Shown here one piece after another: positions 35,896-44,670 of a stretch of 64,000 nt of DNA (position 1 is its first letter; every line of letters begins with the position of its first letter). This DNA is from Clostridiales bacterium. Its GTDB lineage: Bacteria; Bacillota; Clostridia; Lachnospirales; Lachnospiraceae. Made by a program: the position numbers and the translations under genes. The notes under the pieces were generated by a model. The model saw nothing but the letters and a program-made list of their open reading frames with translations. It had not been told where the DNA came from and did no database searches. Location of the stretch: positions 57,696 through 121,695 of the forward strand of contig JAAYNV010000039.1 of assembly GCA_012520645.1 (NCBI GenBank), given 5' to 3'.

Positions 35896-36596
35896 TATCT
35901 GATTCCTTCTTTCTTTAATTTTTTTGAGAAATCCAACGTCCTTTTAATAAATTTCCACTTGCTTCCAAGCCCCGTATTCCATTTTGATTCTCCGTGTATC
36001 CTCTTCGGAAATACAACCGGGAATCGGATAACCTCCATTTTCTCCTGTCTGGCCATATACAACGCATATAAATCCAACGAAAAATCATACGGAGGGCTTT
36101 GCCACTTTTCGAAAAAGGCTCTGGGAAAAATATTGGGCTGGGCATTAATATCATATAGCTTCACACCTAAGTATAAAGACTCAAAAATACTCATCCCCAT
36201 TGTAAAAAACTGGTCAAAAACCGGGCGCCCTTTTCTATTTCCTTTTACCATGACCGGTTTTCCTTCATGCTGCTCCAAAATGCATAGTGCCTTTAAAACA
36301 TCTCCCGGATCGGTCTGGAGATCGGCATGAGTCCATCCAATGAACTCGCCTCTGCATTCTTTTAACCCCTGCAGGATTCCATAACCATAGCCCTGATTTA
36401 CTTTTACACTGATTTTTCTGGCAAAGGGATACTGGGGCAGAAGCTGCTTCAGTACTATGGCGCTGTTATCAGTAGATCCATTATCCACCATAACAACCTC
36501 TATATCCTTGCCTTCTAAGACCTGTGCAAATCTTTCCAGTAGTAACGGGATATTTTTCTCCTCATTATAGCATGGTACCACAATCGATAATTTCAT
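35895..36596 (-). CDS. GT2, dolichol-phosphate-mannose-synthase-like
   Basis: 233 aa from the ATG at 36596 (GGAGGAA upstream, five bases after the GtrA stop). Motifs: LSIVVPCYNEEKN, VDNGSTDNS, NQGYGYGILQGL and WTHADLQTDP with the DxD equivalent. There are no C-terminal TM helices, so it depends on a partner for the membrane. The GtrA-type protein directly upstream is the natural partner, making a GtrA/GtrB pair that loads and flips undecaprenyl-phosphate sugar. The HGESKWN motif near the C-terminus is typical of this group. Confidence 0.88.
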   Translation of the reverse strand: MKLSIVVPCYNEEKNIPLLLERFAQVLEGKDIEVVMVDNGSTDNSAIVLKQLLPQYPFARKISVKVNQGYGYGILQGLKECRGEFIGWTHADLQTDPGDVLKALCILEQHEGKPVMVKGNRKGRPVFDQFFTMGMSIFESLYLGVKLYDINAQPNIFPRAFFEKWQSPPYDFSLDLYALYMARQEKMEVIRFPVVFPKRIHGESKWNTGLGSKWKFIKRTLDFSKKLKKEGIR

Positions 36597-36600
36597 CTGC

Positions 36601-36993
36601 TCATTCCTCCACTGTAAACACAAACTTTCTTTGCAAAAAATAGTTTACGAACATGGAAACGCCCGTTGCTCCGACCATTCCAAAAATTTTCACGCCCGTT
36701 TTCGTAAAGATCAAATAATTTAAGCTTACATTTACTGCAATCACAACCAACTGTGCCAGCACAAATCTGCAAATGACCAGGACAGAAATTCCTGTCCTGC
36801 CGCCAAACGTAAAACGCCTGTTTGCAAAAAAAGAAAAAACACATGCCGTAAAAGTCGAACAAAATTTAGCAATATTAAAATCGATCCATCGACTTAACAC
36901 CCAATATAAAACAAAATCAATACAGGTGGCTGTTCCTCCAACCATCAAAAACCGCAGGAAACTCCGGGGTATTCTTTCTATTATCTTACGCAT
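36601..36993 (-). CDS. GtrA-family membrane protein
   Basis: 130 aa from the ATG at 36993 (GGAG seven bases upstream; GTG 36999 is less well placed). Four TM helices with RFLMVGGTATCIDFVLYWVL at the start and a later FFANRRFTF, both GtrA hallmarks. The family is thought to flip undecaprenyl-phosphate-linked sugars to the outside. It lies five bases upstream of the GT2 gene at 35895-36596. It is the only GtrA in the window, so it may serve the GtrII-like and GT-C proteins too. Confidence 0.9.
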   Translation of the reverse strand: MRKIIERIPRSFLRFLMVGGTATCIDFVLYWVLSRWIDFNIAKFCSTFTACVFSFFANRRFTFGGRTGISVLVICRFVLAQLVVIAVNVSLNYLIFTKTGVKIFGMVGATGVSMFVNYFLQRKFVFTVEE

Positions 36994-37008
36994 TTCCACA
37001 CTCCGTCA

Positions 37009-37677
37009 TTATAATATTTTCCCTTCAATTCTTTCTCTTACATATCTTCCTGACTGCACCGGCTCGGTCTTTTCAAACCAAACAGCCTCCATCCCCACAG
37101 CCTCTGCTCCCTGTATATCTTTCATCATGCTGTCACCTACCATCAACAGTTCCTCCGGCAATAACTGCATCTTTCTAATCATAAGGTCGAAGATACAGGC
37201 TTCCGGTTTTTCCCTTCCGGCCTCTTCACTGGACACCAGTATATCCACATATTCTTCCAGTTGCAACGCCCTGATTTTTCTATGTTGAATATGCGCTGTC
37301 AGATCTGTCAGTATCCCGATTTTGATCTTCCGCTCCTGCAACCATTGAAATAGCGGCAGAACATAATCAAACCGTTCCATCTTTTCCAGCATGGTATTCC
37401 AATATATGTCATACATTTCCAGGGCATATAAGACCGGCGGCTTTCCAAGCAGTTCCAGAAAATTCTGCATATACAGCAGCCGGTTATGCGATGCTCCGAC
37501 ATTACCCAGCTGTTGTTTTACCATCTTTTTTGATTGCTCATAACAGTTCTGAAATTGTGTTCTTTCAATATTCAGATTTTGAAAACACCACTTCTCTAAA
37601 ACCTTCTGCGCCTCTCTGTCACATGCATCATAATCATATAATGTATTGTCCAGATCAAATAGAATCCCTTTTATCAT
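37009..37677 (-). CDS. HAD-superfamily hydrolase (subfamily IA)
   Basis: 222 aa. Motif I is FDLDNTLYDYD (7-17), motif II is ILTDLT, motif III Lys lies in GREKPEA, and motif IV is MVGDSMMKDI. A helical cap lies between motifs I and II. It is a small-molecule phosphatase. Lying immediately downstream of the membrane GT-kinase gene and near two nucleotidylyltransferases and an aldolase, it may remove a phosphate from a sugar phosphate in the same route. The ATG follows the previous stop by one base. Confidence 0.88.
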   Translation of the reverse strand: MIKGILFDLDNTLYDYDACDREAQKVLEKWCFQNLNIERTQFQNCYEQSKKMVKQQLGNVGASHNRLLYMQNFLELLGKPPVLYALEMYDIYWNTMLEKMERFDYVLPLFQWLQERKIKIGILTDLTAHIQHRKIRALQLEEYVDILVSSEEAGREKPEACIFDLMIRKMQLLPEELLMVGDSMMKDIQGAEAVGMEAVWFEKTEPVQSGRYVRERIEGKIL

Positions 37678-37678
37678 T

Positions 37679-39770
37679 TCAATTACCTGTCACCTTTTCT
37701 CCTATGGCAATCAGAATAAAAAGCTGAACCATGCCTTCTACGCCAGCTTTCCAACACATATTGACCGGGAAAATATCGTCAAACTGTTCTATTTTTTCTC
37801 TTGCAATCTCCGCAAAATCTATATTCATATTTTTCATTTGCTTTCCGCTAAATATCAGCGTCTGATGCTGCATATCTTCATCATACTCATGCAGAACCGA
37901 CACTCCATACCGCTCAAGAATTTCTACGACATCTTCAAGATACAGGGAAATTTTTGCCGTAATCTTCAGACTAAGCTCTAATTCATGGGAAAGATCAAAG
38001 CAATCTGTTAAAGTCTCATCAAAATATTGAATCACAAGATCTGCATATTGCTTTTGCGGATAAATATACTTCTCGGCATCCGGAATCCTCTTTTCAATCT
38101 GTTCAATGATAGAATGATTGGAATAACCCCTTTTATCCACATCACGCCTTATCTTCCAGAACCTCCGCAGCGTTTCATCTGTATCCAGATAGATCTTTAA
38201 ATCCAGCGCTTTTCGCATCTGTGGCAGATAAAGAGAATGCAGTCCGCACATAATAATATAGGGTTTTGGATTGATGCGGTGCTCCTGCGTGAACCGGCCC
38301 GAATCATGATCATATTCCTTTCTTTTTACCGCATTTCCGGTTCTCAGAATTTGCAGGTCCTTCGCCTGTCGATATAAATAATTTGCTTTCGGTTCAAGAT
38401 GGGTATACTGCTCCCAGTTCTTACTTCCTCTTTCCCACCTGTGATCCCCATCCCCCTCAATGTACAAAACTTTTTTCGGATCCAGTAAAAGTTCAATATG
38501 ACTTAACAGCTCTGTCTTTCCCGTACCGCTATCCCCCGCAATGCCGAGTGTAAACGGACAGTTATTTCTTTTATAAACTGCATTCTTTTGTATACCAAAC
38601 TGATACATGGAAATAACGATTAAGATCAGAGTTGCTGTCAATGCCGTAAAGACAATATTTCTCACGCTTTCATTGCCTGCCTTTAAAAAGGCCATACTCT
38701 GATTCCCAAAATATAAATCTACATACAAGGTTTTATGCCAAAAAATAAAATAGAACAGGTACAGAAAACAGAATACTGCATACTGCATTAAAACCTTATA
38801 TCGATTTTCATTTACCTCTACAAAATAGATTAAAGCAAACGGAACCATCCATACAAACCATCCCGGCATCGGCGGCACACAGATCAGAAAAACGGCAAAA
38901 ATAATTCCCGCAGAGCAAAGAAGAAGCTCCCGGTTAATGTTATTCAACTGAATCAATTTCAAGTAAATAATGATCAAGGCCAGAATCGGCAGGTATAATT
39001 TTACACTTCCATAATCCAGAAAAACATTCACCAGCGTTGTCTGTTCCCGGTTAAATATGACATATTCCACAAAGCCCTCACTAAAATAAGGCGCACATAT
39101 TAAGGCCACTCCCGCACAAACGGCTGTGGCACTTAAAATACACACCTTTAATCCTCTTTTTCGGTACAGATACCAATATAAAAGCGGAACAACCGCAAGG
39201 ATATGGAACTTACAGCTTAAGGCTGCCATCAACGCAATCGAAAAACGAACGATATCTCCCTCCTGCCTCCGTAACAGATAATAAATGGAGATAATCAAAA
39301 AGGTTGTTGGCACAATATCCAATTGTCCATGCATATAGGTAGAATACAAAATAATGGGTGAACAAAAATACAGGATCAGAATATACTTGCGTCTCCGTCC
39401 ACAAATTTTCACAAGATAATACAGAGAAAGCAGATCGCAGACCAACAGCGGGAGTTTAAAAATAAAATTTCTAAGCCATACATCCGCACCTTCCATCCAT
39501 CTTACTGCGATCCCCCCCCAGGGATTCAATCCAAAGCATTAACGGGGGATAAGGAAAGGATGACAATAAATGATTCTCATAATAGTACTGATACGGATTT
39601 CGATTGCCTGCCAGAAAGCACTCTACAAACGGCATAAACATTTTATTCTGGTAATCCGATGAAAACAATGCCATTATGACAGCTTTCGCCACACTTACAC
39701 ACACTATGATTCCAAGCATCCACTTTCTGTAATCTATGTCTTTTCCTCTGTTTTTCAGCACACCAATCAC
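37679..39770 (-). pseudogene. membrane glycosyltransferase fused to uridine-kinase-like domain, frameshifted at G8
   Basis: Two open frames, 39471-39770 and 37679-39529, join into one protein of about 696 aa if the G8 run at 39512-39519 had seven Gs (reading ESLGG then IAVRW). Start GTG 39770 abuts the previous stop. The N-terminal part (1-390) is GT-C-like: outward loop FSSDYQNKMFMPFVEC, NPYQYYY and about ten TM helices, including CKFHILAVVPLL. The C-terminal part (about 405-600) is a phosphoribulokinase/uridine-kinase P-loop domain: GDSGTGKTE, EGDGDHRWERG, EYDHDSG, IIMCGLHSLYLP and IYLDTDETLRR. About 95 further residues are unassigned. The fusion is unusual. It may be a pseudogene, phase-variable or an assembly error. 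Confidence 0.75.
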
Positions 39771-40571
39771 CTACAATAACTTTTCTTCCTGTAAAAAACC
39801 CTTCCAGTACTCATACGTTTTCTGGTATTCCTCATAATCCTTAGGAGTACCCCATCCGATATATCGGTCAATCTCAAATACTTTGGCCAGGCAGCCCAGA
39901 TCCAGAACATGCTTTACCACCTGATCCACATAAAACTCCTGGTTGATCCTGTCGTCTTCGGCTATCATTTTTTCAGTTGCCTTAATAAACAGTTCCGCTG
40001 TTTTGAACCAAAAGGTCGCCACCACTGCATGATCTTTCATGGGTTCCCCGGAAATTGCTTTTTTAATGGAGGTTCCAATAATATTGTCCTGATCATCCAC
40101 CTTCATCCAGCCATATGCATCCGGATTCTTTAACACTGCCTCATTATTCCGATAGGTAAAAACAATCTCATCACATTCTTCTGTTAAAGTTCTGAACTTT
40201 TTCTCATCCATCAGCATTCCATTGTCACATCCCGCGATCAGGACACTTTCTCCGGGATTCAGCAGCTCTCTGGCCAACATGCAGGTACACGCTTGTCCTT
40301 CCGTCAGCTTTTCCACCGTCACAAATTGTGCCTTGGGAAAATATTTCCTGATTTCCTCTTCTACCCCTTCCTCCTTATGAAATAAGCGGTCAATAAAAAT
40401 AACATTGCTTCCATCCGGCTCTACTCCCGGCAAATCCAGTACTGCACAGACTACCATTGGTATTTTCTTACCGGTTCTCCTGTCATAAGTCAAAATTGCA
40501 GGCTTATGAACCTTATAGCCGGCATCCATAAATCTCTGTCCCGCTCCTGCCATAGGTATTAATATTTTCAT
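39771..40571 (-). CDS. sugar-phosphate nucleotidylyltransferase (copy 2 of pair)
   Basis: 266 aa, Rossmann-like NTP_transferase fold. MKILIPMAGAGQRFMDAGY is the G-x-G-x-R nucleotide loop. CDNGML supplies the metal-binding Asp, and WFKTAELF and GWGTPKDYEEY near the end are typical of capsule-locus members. It should join a sugar phosphate (or polyol phosphate) to NMP. It follows the related gene ending at 40576 with a four-base gap. The two are divergent, so they probably act on different substrates or form a heteromeric pair. Confidence 0.87.
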   Translation of the reverse strand: MKILIPMAGAGQRFMDAGYKVHKPAILTYDRRTGKKIPMVVCAVLDLPGVEPDGSNVIFIDRLFHKEEGVEEEIRKYFPKAQFVTVEKLTEGQACTCMLARELLNPGESVLIAGCDNGMLMDEKKFRTLTEECDEIVFTYRNNEAVLKNPDAYGWMKVDDQDNIIGTSIKKAISGEPMKDHAVVATFWFKTAELFIKATEKMIAEDDRINQEFYVDQVVKHVLDLGCLAKVFEIDRYIGWGTPKDYEEYQKTYEYWKGFLQEEKLL

Positions 40572-40575
40572 CAGC

Positions 40576-41349
40576 TTATTCTCCCCTTATCATATCCGTC
40601 CAAAATACAAACTCCTGCATGTCCTCCGGCGTGCCCCACTGACAAAAATATTTTATATCGGTCGGTACCCACACCTTCAGTCCATCCTGTACCATAAAAT
40701 TATATGGCAGACTGGCATAATACTCTCCGTTGATCGTCTGATCACTCTCTACCAGTTTCCGGCAATATTTCTTTAAAACACTTCCGCTTTTAAAATAATA
40801 TACGCCCGGCGAATGCTTTGCCTTTGTCTTATCTGCTTCAAAAGAAAATTTTTCTCTGATCTCAATCAGATTATCTTCCGCATCTGTCAGACAGGATGCG
40901 TATAAGTTCCCCGCCGGGAGCAAATGTGGATGAAAACCTGTATAACATGGAACACAGCCGTCACAGCCTCTTTCCATAACTTTTTGTTTAAACTTTTTCC
41001 AGTCCCATGTCATGTAAAAATCACAATAGTTTATAATTGCCGGTTCTTCATCATCAATCCATTCTTCTGCTCTTAATACATCATATACCGGTCCCTTTTT
41101 TATCCACGGATCCACCTCATATATTCTCGCTGTCGGACATATTTGCTTTAGTTTTTCCCGCATCCCCGGAATAGCTTCCAGATGCTCCCTTCTACAGACA
41201 AACAAGATATTTTCCTCTTCCGGAAACATCCCCTTTACGATCCATTCAATAATCGGTTTTCCCATAATTTCAATAAAGGGTTTTAAATTTTTATAGCCTG
41301 CTGCAACAAAACGGGATCCATATCCTGTCATTGGTATTATAATCTGCAT
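40576..41349 (-). CDS. sugar-phosphate nucleotidylyltransferase (copy 1 of pair)
   Basis: 257 aa. MQIIIPMTGYGSRFVAAGYKNLKPFIEI holds the G-x-G-x-R loop and the following Lys. INYCDFYMTWDW carries the metal Asp, and CQWGTPEDMQEF closes the fold as in the neighbour. This N-terminus is the type seen in LicC- and GlmU-like enzymes of unusual capsule sugars. There are no hexapeptide repeats, so it is a pure nucleotidylyltransferase. Located between the class II aldolase and the second nucleotidylyltransferase. Confidence 0.87.
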   Translation of the reverse strand: MQIIIPMTGYGSRFVAAGYKNLKPFIEIMGKPIIEWIVKGMFPEEENILFVCRREHLEAIPGMREKLKQICPTARIYEVDPWIKKGPVYDVLRAEEWIDDEEPAIINYCDFYMTWDWKKFKQKVMERGCDGCVPCYTGFHPHLLPAGNLYASCLTDAEDNLIEIREKFSFEADKTKAKHSPGVYYFKSGSVLKKYCRKLVESDQTINGEYYASLPYNFMVQDGLKVWVPTDIKYFCQWGTPEDMQEFVFWTDMIRGE

Positions 41350-41358
41350 ATTTGCCCC

Positions 41359-42414
41359 CTACTTTATATTCTTCCTATATTTTTCCGCATCCCAATTTAA
41401 AAGGAAATTCTGTTCCCTTTCATCAAGCAGCGTACATTCTACATTTTCATTCAGTTTCATAACCTGTGCACTGAAGCTGAGTACACTTTGTATTTCTAAC
41501 GCCTTTTTTACACTGTCTGCCACAATATACATATTATCGTCATAAATCAGTATAACAGGACTTCCGTATTCCTTCTGAAACTTCTCCAATGCAGCCTCAA
41601 TATCCTGTTCAGTCAGATTTAATATGTTCTTACCCATAAATACCACACAATCCGGGCAGAAACTATGTTTCCACATATGACCGGTTTTATGGAATACCTC
41701 AAGTACATGTTGGTCGGTCACTCTCCAGACCACCTTTTCCCTGAAGTACTCCCACAGCTCTGTACAGACATGATATGGCTGCATATCCGCTTTCAGATAC
41801 CGTTCCAATTTTCTCACAACCTCCTCCGTCCTGTCAATGACTATCTGTGCGGAATCGCCACTCACTACCAGTCCGTGATTCTGTAGGAAAACAATATCAA
41901 AAATCTGACCTTTTTCCTGTGCTTTTCTGCGATATGCCAAAAAAAAGCTTTTGGCCAATTCCACGCCCGGGGTAGCATATGGTACAATTAACGCTTCCGG
42001 GAACATCTCTGCCAGCACATCCATTCCCTGTTTTCTGCAGGTCATCGCATTTACTACAATCGGATGGGTATGTAGGGTATAGCGACCTGAAACAGCATGA
42101 AGAAAGGTTTCGATCGATGGTCTCTTTCCTTCTATAAATGCCGACTGTAAAATTTCCCTGCTTACCTCATCCGTAATCTGGTCCAGATTTTCCTGATTTA
42201 AAAAAGCAGCCTGTATCTTTTGAGGATTCACAACAGCATATCCTTCCTTTTCCGACACTTCCGCCAATTGGAAACCAGATGCCTTAATATACATCCGTGT
42301 ATCGGTCTCCTTATAGGATGAATTTCCACCTCCTGCCTGCACAAGATCCTCACGCATGCCGGCATACTTTGATATTTTTATAAATCCCTGCATCATTTCC
42401 TCCATATTATCCAT
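41359..42414 (-). CDS. class II aldolase/adducin-family protein
   Basis: 351 aa. QAGGGNSSYK is the phosphate-binding loop; ETFLHA and THPIV supply Glu and His, and LQNHGLVVSG the last His of the zinc site. The catalytic core (about 10-215) is followed by about 130 extra residues with another small alpha/beta region, longer than FucA/AraD. It should cleave or form a C-C bond between a ketose phosphate such as DHAP and an aldehyde. Beside two nucleotidylyltransferases this suggests making a modified sugar. The start could be ATG 42414, 42396 or 42393; 42396 overlaps the previous stop as ATGA. Confidence 0.85.
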   Translation of the reverse strand: MDNMEEMMQGFIKISKYAGMREDLVQAGGGNSSYKETDTRMYIKASGFQLAEVSEKEGYAVVNPQKIQAAFLNQENLDQITDEVSREILQSAFIEGKRPSIETFLHAVSGRYTLHTHPIVVNAMTCRKQGMDVLAEMFPEALIVPYATPGVELAKSFFLAYRRKAQEKGQIFDIVFLQNHGLVVSGDSAQIVIDRTEEVVRKLERYLKADMQPYHVCTELWEYFREKVVWRVTDQHVLEVFHKTGHMWKHSFCPDCVVFMGKNILNLTEQDIEAALEKFQKEYGSPVILIYDDNMYIVADSVKKALEIQSVLSFSAQVMKLNENVECTLLDEREQNFLLNWDAEKYRKNIK

Positions 42415-43067
42415 CTGATTTTATCCTTTATGCTCTGAATATGTTTTTTAATATAATATTTAATGTACTCTGTTTTCTGCTCTGTCATGCAAAAGCAAAA
42501 GTTCTCTTTGTTTACGTATAATTCGCCCCCATTCAGAACCGGCACCGTATACCGATATTTCATGTTTCTCATGTATTTTACCATATATTTATTATATTGC
42601 CTATGGTCCGGCAAAAAGCGGTCATATCTTTGAAATGTTTCCTCACATTTATGGATATCCTTCTCAGATACAGACGGTTTATGCAGTAATACATGATATA
42701 GCAGAGAAAAGCAATAGTCCTGCTCCTCCAGAACATACCATTTTCCGTTTTCAGCCAGCCTTCTATGGTTCAGCATATGCTTTTCCCACTCTGCACAATA
42801 ATATCCCACACCACACGGCATAATATCAATGGGTATCCTGTGCCCATCCACTGATACCGCATAATGCAGTCCATCATCCTTTCCGTATTGCGGTTCAGCG
42901 TTTATGGCCTGTAAAAACTTTTCCGGTTTTTCACATAAAACATCAATATCTTTGCCGCTTTCCGGAAAACTCTTTTCATGCAGCTTCTCGTAGCTTCTCA
43001 GAATAACATACAGACAATCCTCCGGGACATTTTGAAATACATCACTCAGACTTTTCCACTTCTTCAT
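42393..43067 (-). CDS. nucleotidyltransferase-fold protein
   Basis: 224 aa. ESGKDIDVLCE is a good match to the G-S/K-D-x-D motif of polymerase-beta-type minimal nucleotidyltransferases, and IPIDIMPCGVG supplies the third acidic strand. No clear further domain; the C-terminal 60 residues are basic and probably helical. Such proteins beside glycan genes may transfer NMP or phosphate-containing groups to a sugar or polyol. It overlaps the upstream membrane gene by 26 bp and the aldolase downstream by 22 bp. Function otherwise unknown. Confidence 0.7.
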   Translation of the reverse strand: MKKWKSLSDVFQNVPEDCLYVILRSYEKLHEKSFPESGKDIDVLCEKPEKFLQAINAEPQYGKDDGLHYAVSVDGHRIPIDIMPCGVGYYCAEWEKHMLNHRRLAENGKWYVLEEQDYCFSLLYHVLLHKPSVSEKDIHKCEETFQRYDRFLPDHRQYNKYMVKYMRNMKYRYTVPVLNGGELYVNKENFCFCMTEQKTEYIKYYIKKHIQSIKDKIRWIIWRK

Positions 43068-44661
43068 ATTTCACCGCCTTTTTCCCCGCTCTCATAATGA
43101 TCAAAAACCATCCACACAAATAGTAAGGCAAATAATACATATTATATCTGGATGGTGCCAAAAGAACCGTACACAAGAACTGACTAATCACATATAAATG
43201 CAGCAGCCAGATTCCTCTTCCCCGGCATGTCCATAATCCCAATACAAGAAAAGCTGCCGGCAGCCAAAATGCATACACCAAGTAGTAACCGTTAATTCTT
43301 CCTATTTTAAAATCTCCTGCCAATATTTTGCTCAACGATTCCCTCATTTCGGAAGTATGGGTAAATTCCAGAAACCTTTCCGGTAAATACCTCATTCCAT
43401 TTACCCATGCCTCTAATTGTTCCGTACTCCACACTCTTCCGATCACATTCGAATACGGGTAAAGTCCCAGTGACCAGGCGGCTGACTCAAGCTTACAGCG
43501 CAGGTAAATCTCCGGATATCTCAAACAAAGTTTCACGGCACTGACAATCCCAGCCGCCAGTTCCTTTTGGGAAGGCTCCGCAAACATTCCCTCACCCGCC
43601 TTCCACTGAAACATTTCCGTATAACTCGGATATTCCTTCAACACTTCCACAGAAAAGATCTTATCGATATTTTCCAGATCCTTTGGAGGTATTTCTGCAT
43701 AAATATCTTCTTGTGAAACCATGATACTCAACGGACAGATAAAATTTACCATGGCATGCTGGCGCAAGGTCCTCCCCTGTCCCAGACCTGTCAATACAGA
43801 AAAGAACAGAACGGAAATAACAGCCAGCCCTTCACCTAAAATTACCATCCATTTTATCTTCTGCCCCTGGCAGCTTTTCCAAAGCAGCGCCGGGAAGAAA
43901 ATAAGCAACAGCTTCCCTTCCTCCCTGCAGTTTATGATCAGGCAGCACAATGCCGTTAACAGCGCCCATTCCTGCCACGTCACCTCTCCTGCTTTTCTTT
44001 GGAATTTCAAAAAGCTGGCTAATAATTTTAATATCAATAAAGAAAACAGCCAGATTCTGATCGGACACATGGAAAAAGCCAGACAGGGAATCGACAAAAA
44101 TAAAACGATAAGAGCAAAACAGCGTTTTTTTCCTCCAGAAGTTTCCAACCATATGTCAGCCAAAATACCTGCCTCTGTCAAGACAGTAATCAGACATTGC
44201 AGCAACACCACTGCAGCCGGTCTCGGAAATAACATTAACCCCAAAATCATAAATATGGATGAAAATGTTCCCTGGTTTCCCCAAATACGTAAATCAACAG
44301 CTGCATTGTATATTAGAAACTCATCCGATACCAGTCCCCACTCTCCGGGATACATAATGACCATCAGCGGAATATAAACGCAGAGCAGTAAGACACTAAA
44401 TCCCACCAGGATTCTTGATCTGTTTCTTCCACTTCCCTGACTGAGCGCTTCTGAAATTACATAAATCAAATAACTTAAAAGCAAAAAAACAAATACCACA
44501 AACAGGAGTTTCATCAAAATGTAAAAAATCATTGCCTGTGGATAAGCCGTAAAATTAAAAAAATGTAAATCATTATATATGGAAAAAATAGTCCATAGCC
44601 CAGTTGCGATTACACTAAGGGCGATCCTCCCTGTACCCATCATTCCAAATCTTTCTCTCAT
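43042..44661 (-). CDS. large polytopic membrane protein, possible transferase or polymerase
   Basis: 539 aa, about twelve TM helices. The first outward loop reads MVIMYPGEWGLVSDEF, with an acidic residue placed as in GT-C enzymes and the uncharacterised YPG family of Firmicutes membrane proteins. A second outward loop of about 130 residues (QEDIYAEIPPKDLENIDK and onward) precedes the last three helices. I cannot assign a function; polymerase (Wzy-like) or sugar transferase both fit. GAGAGG lies five bases before the ATG at 44661. Confidence 0.65.
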   Translation of the reverse strand: MRERFGMMGTGRIALSVIATGLWTIFSIYNDLHFFNFTAYPQAMIFYILMKLLFVVFVFLLLSYLIYVISEALSQGSGRNRSRILVGFSVLLLCVYIPLMVIMYPGEWGLVSDEFLIYNAAVDLRIWGNQGTFSSIFMILGLMLFPRPAAVVLLQCLITVLTEAGILADIWLETSGGKKRCFALIVLFLSIPCLAFSMCPIRIWLFSLLILKLLASFLKFQRKAGEVTWQEWALLTALCCLIINCREEGKLLLIFFPALLWKSCQGQKIKWMVILGEGLAVISVLFFSVLTGLGQGRTLRQHAMVNFICPLSIMVSQEDIYAEIPPKDLENIDKIFSVEVLKEYPSYTEMFQWKAGEGMFAEPSQKELAAGIVSAVKLCLRYPEIYLRCKLESAAWSLGLYPYSNVIGRVWSTEQLEAWVNGMRYLPERFLEFTHTSEMRESLSKILAGDFKIGRINGYYLVYAFWLPAAFLVLGLWTCRGRGIWLLHLYVISQFLCTVLLAPSRYNMYYLPYYLCGWFLIIMRAGKKAVKYEEVEKSE

Positions 44662-44670
44662 GATAGCCTC

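Noticed and set aside
43721..44377. Plus-strand open frame of 218 codons
   Set aside because: Antisense to the 539-aa membrane protein, which is hydrophobic in the expected pattern.
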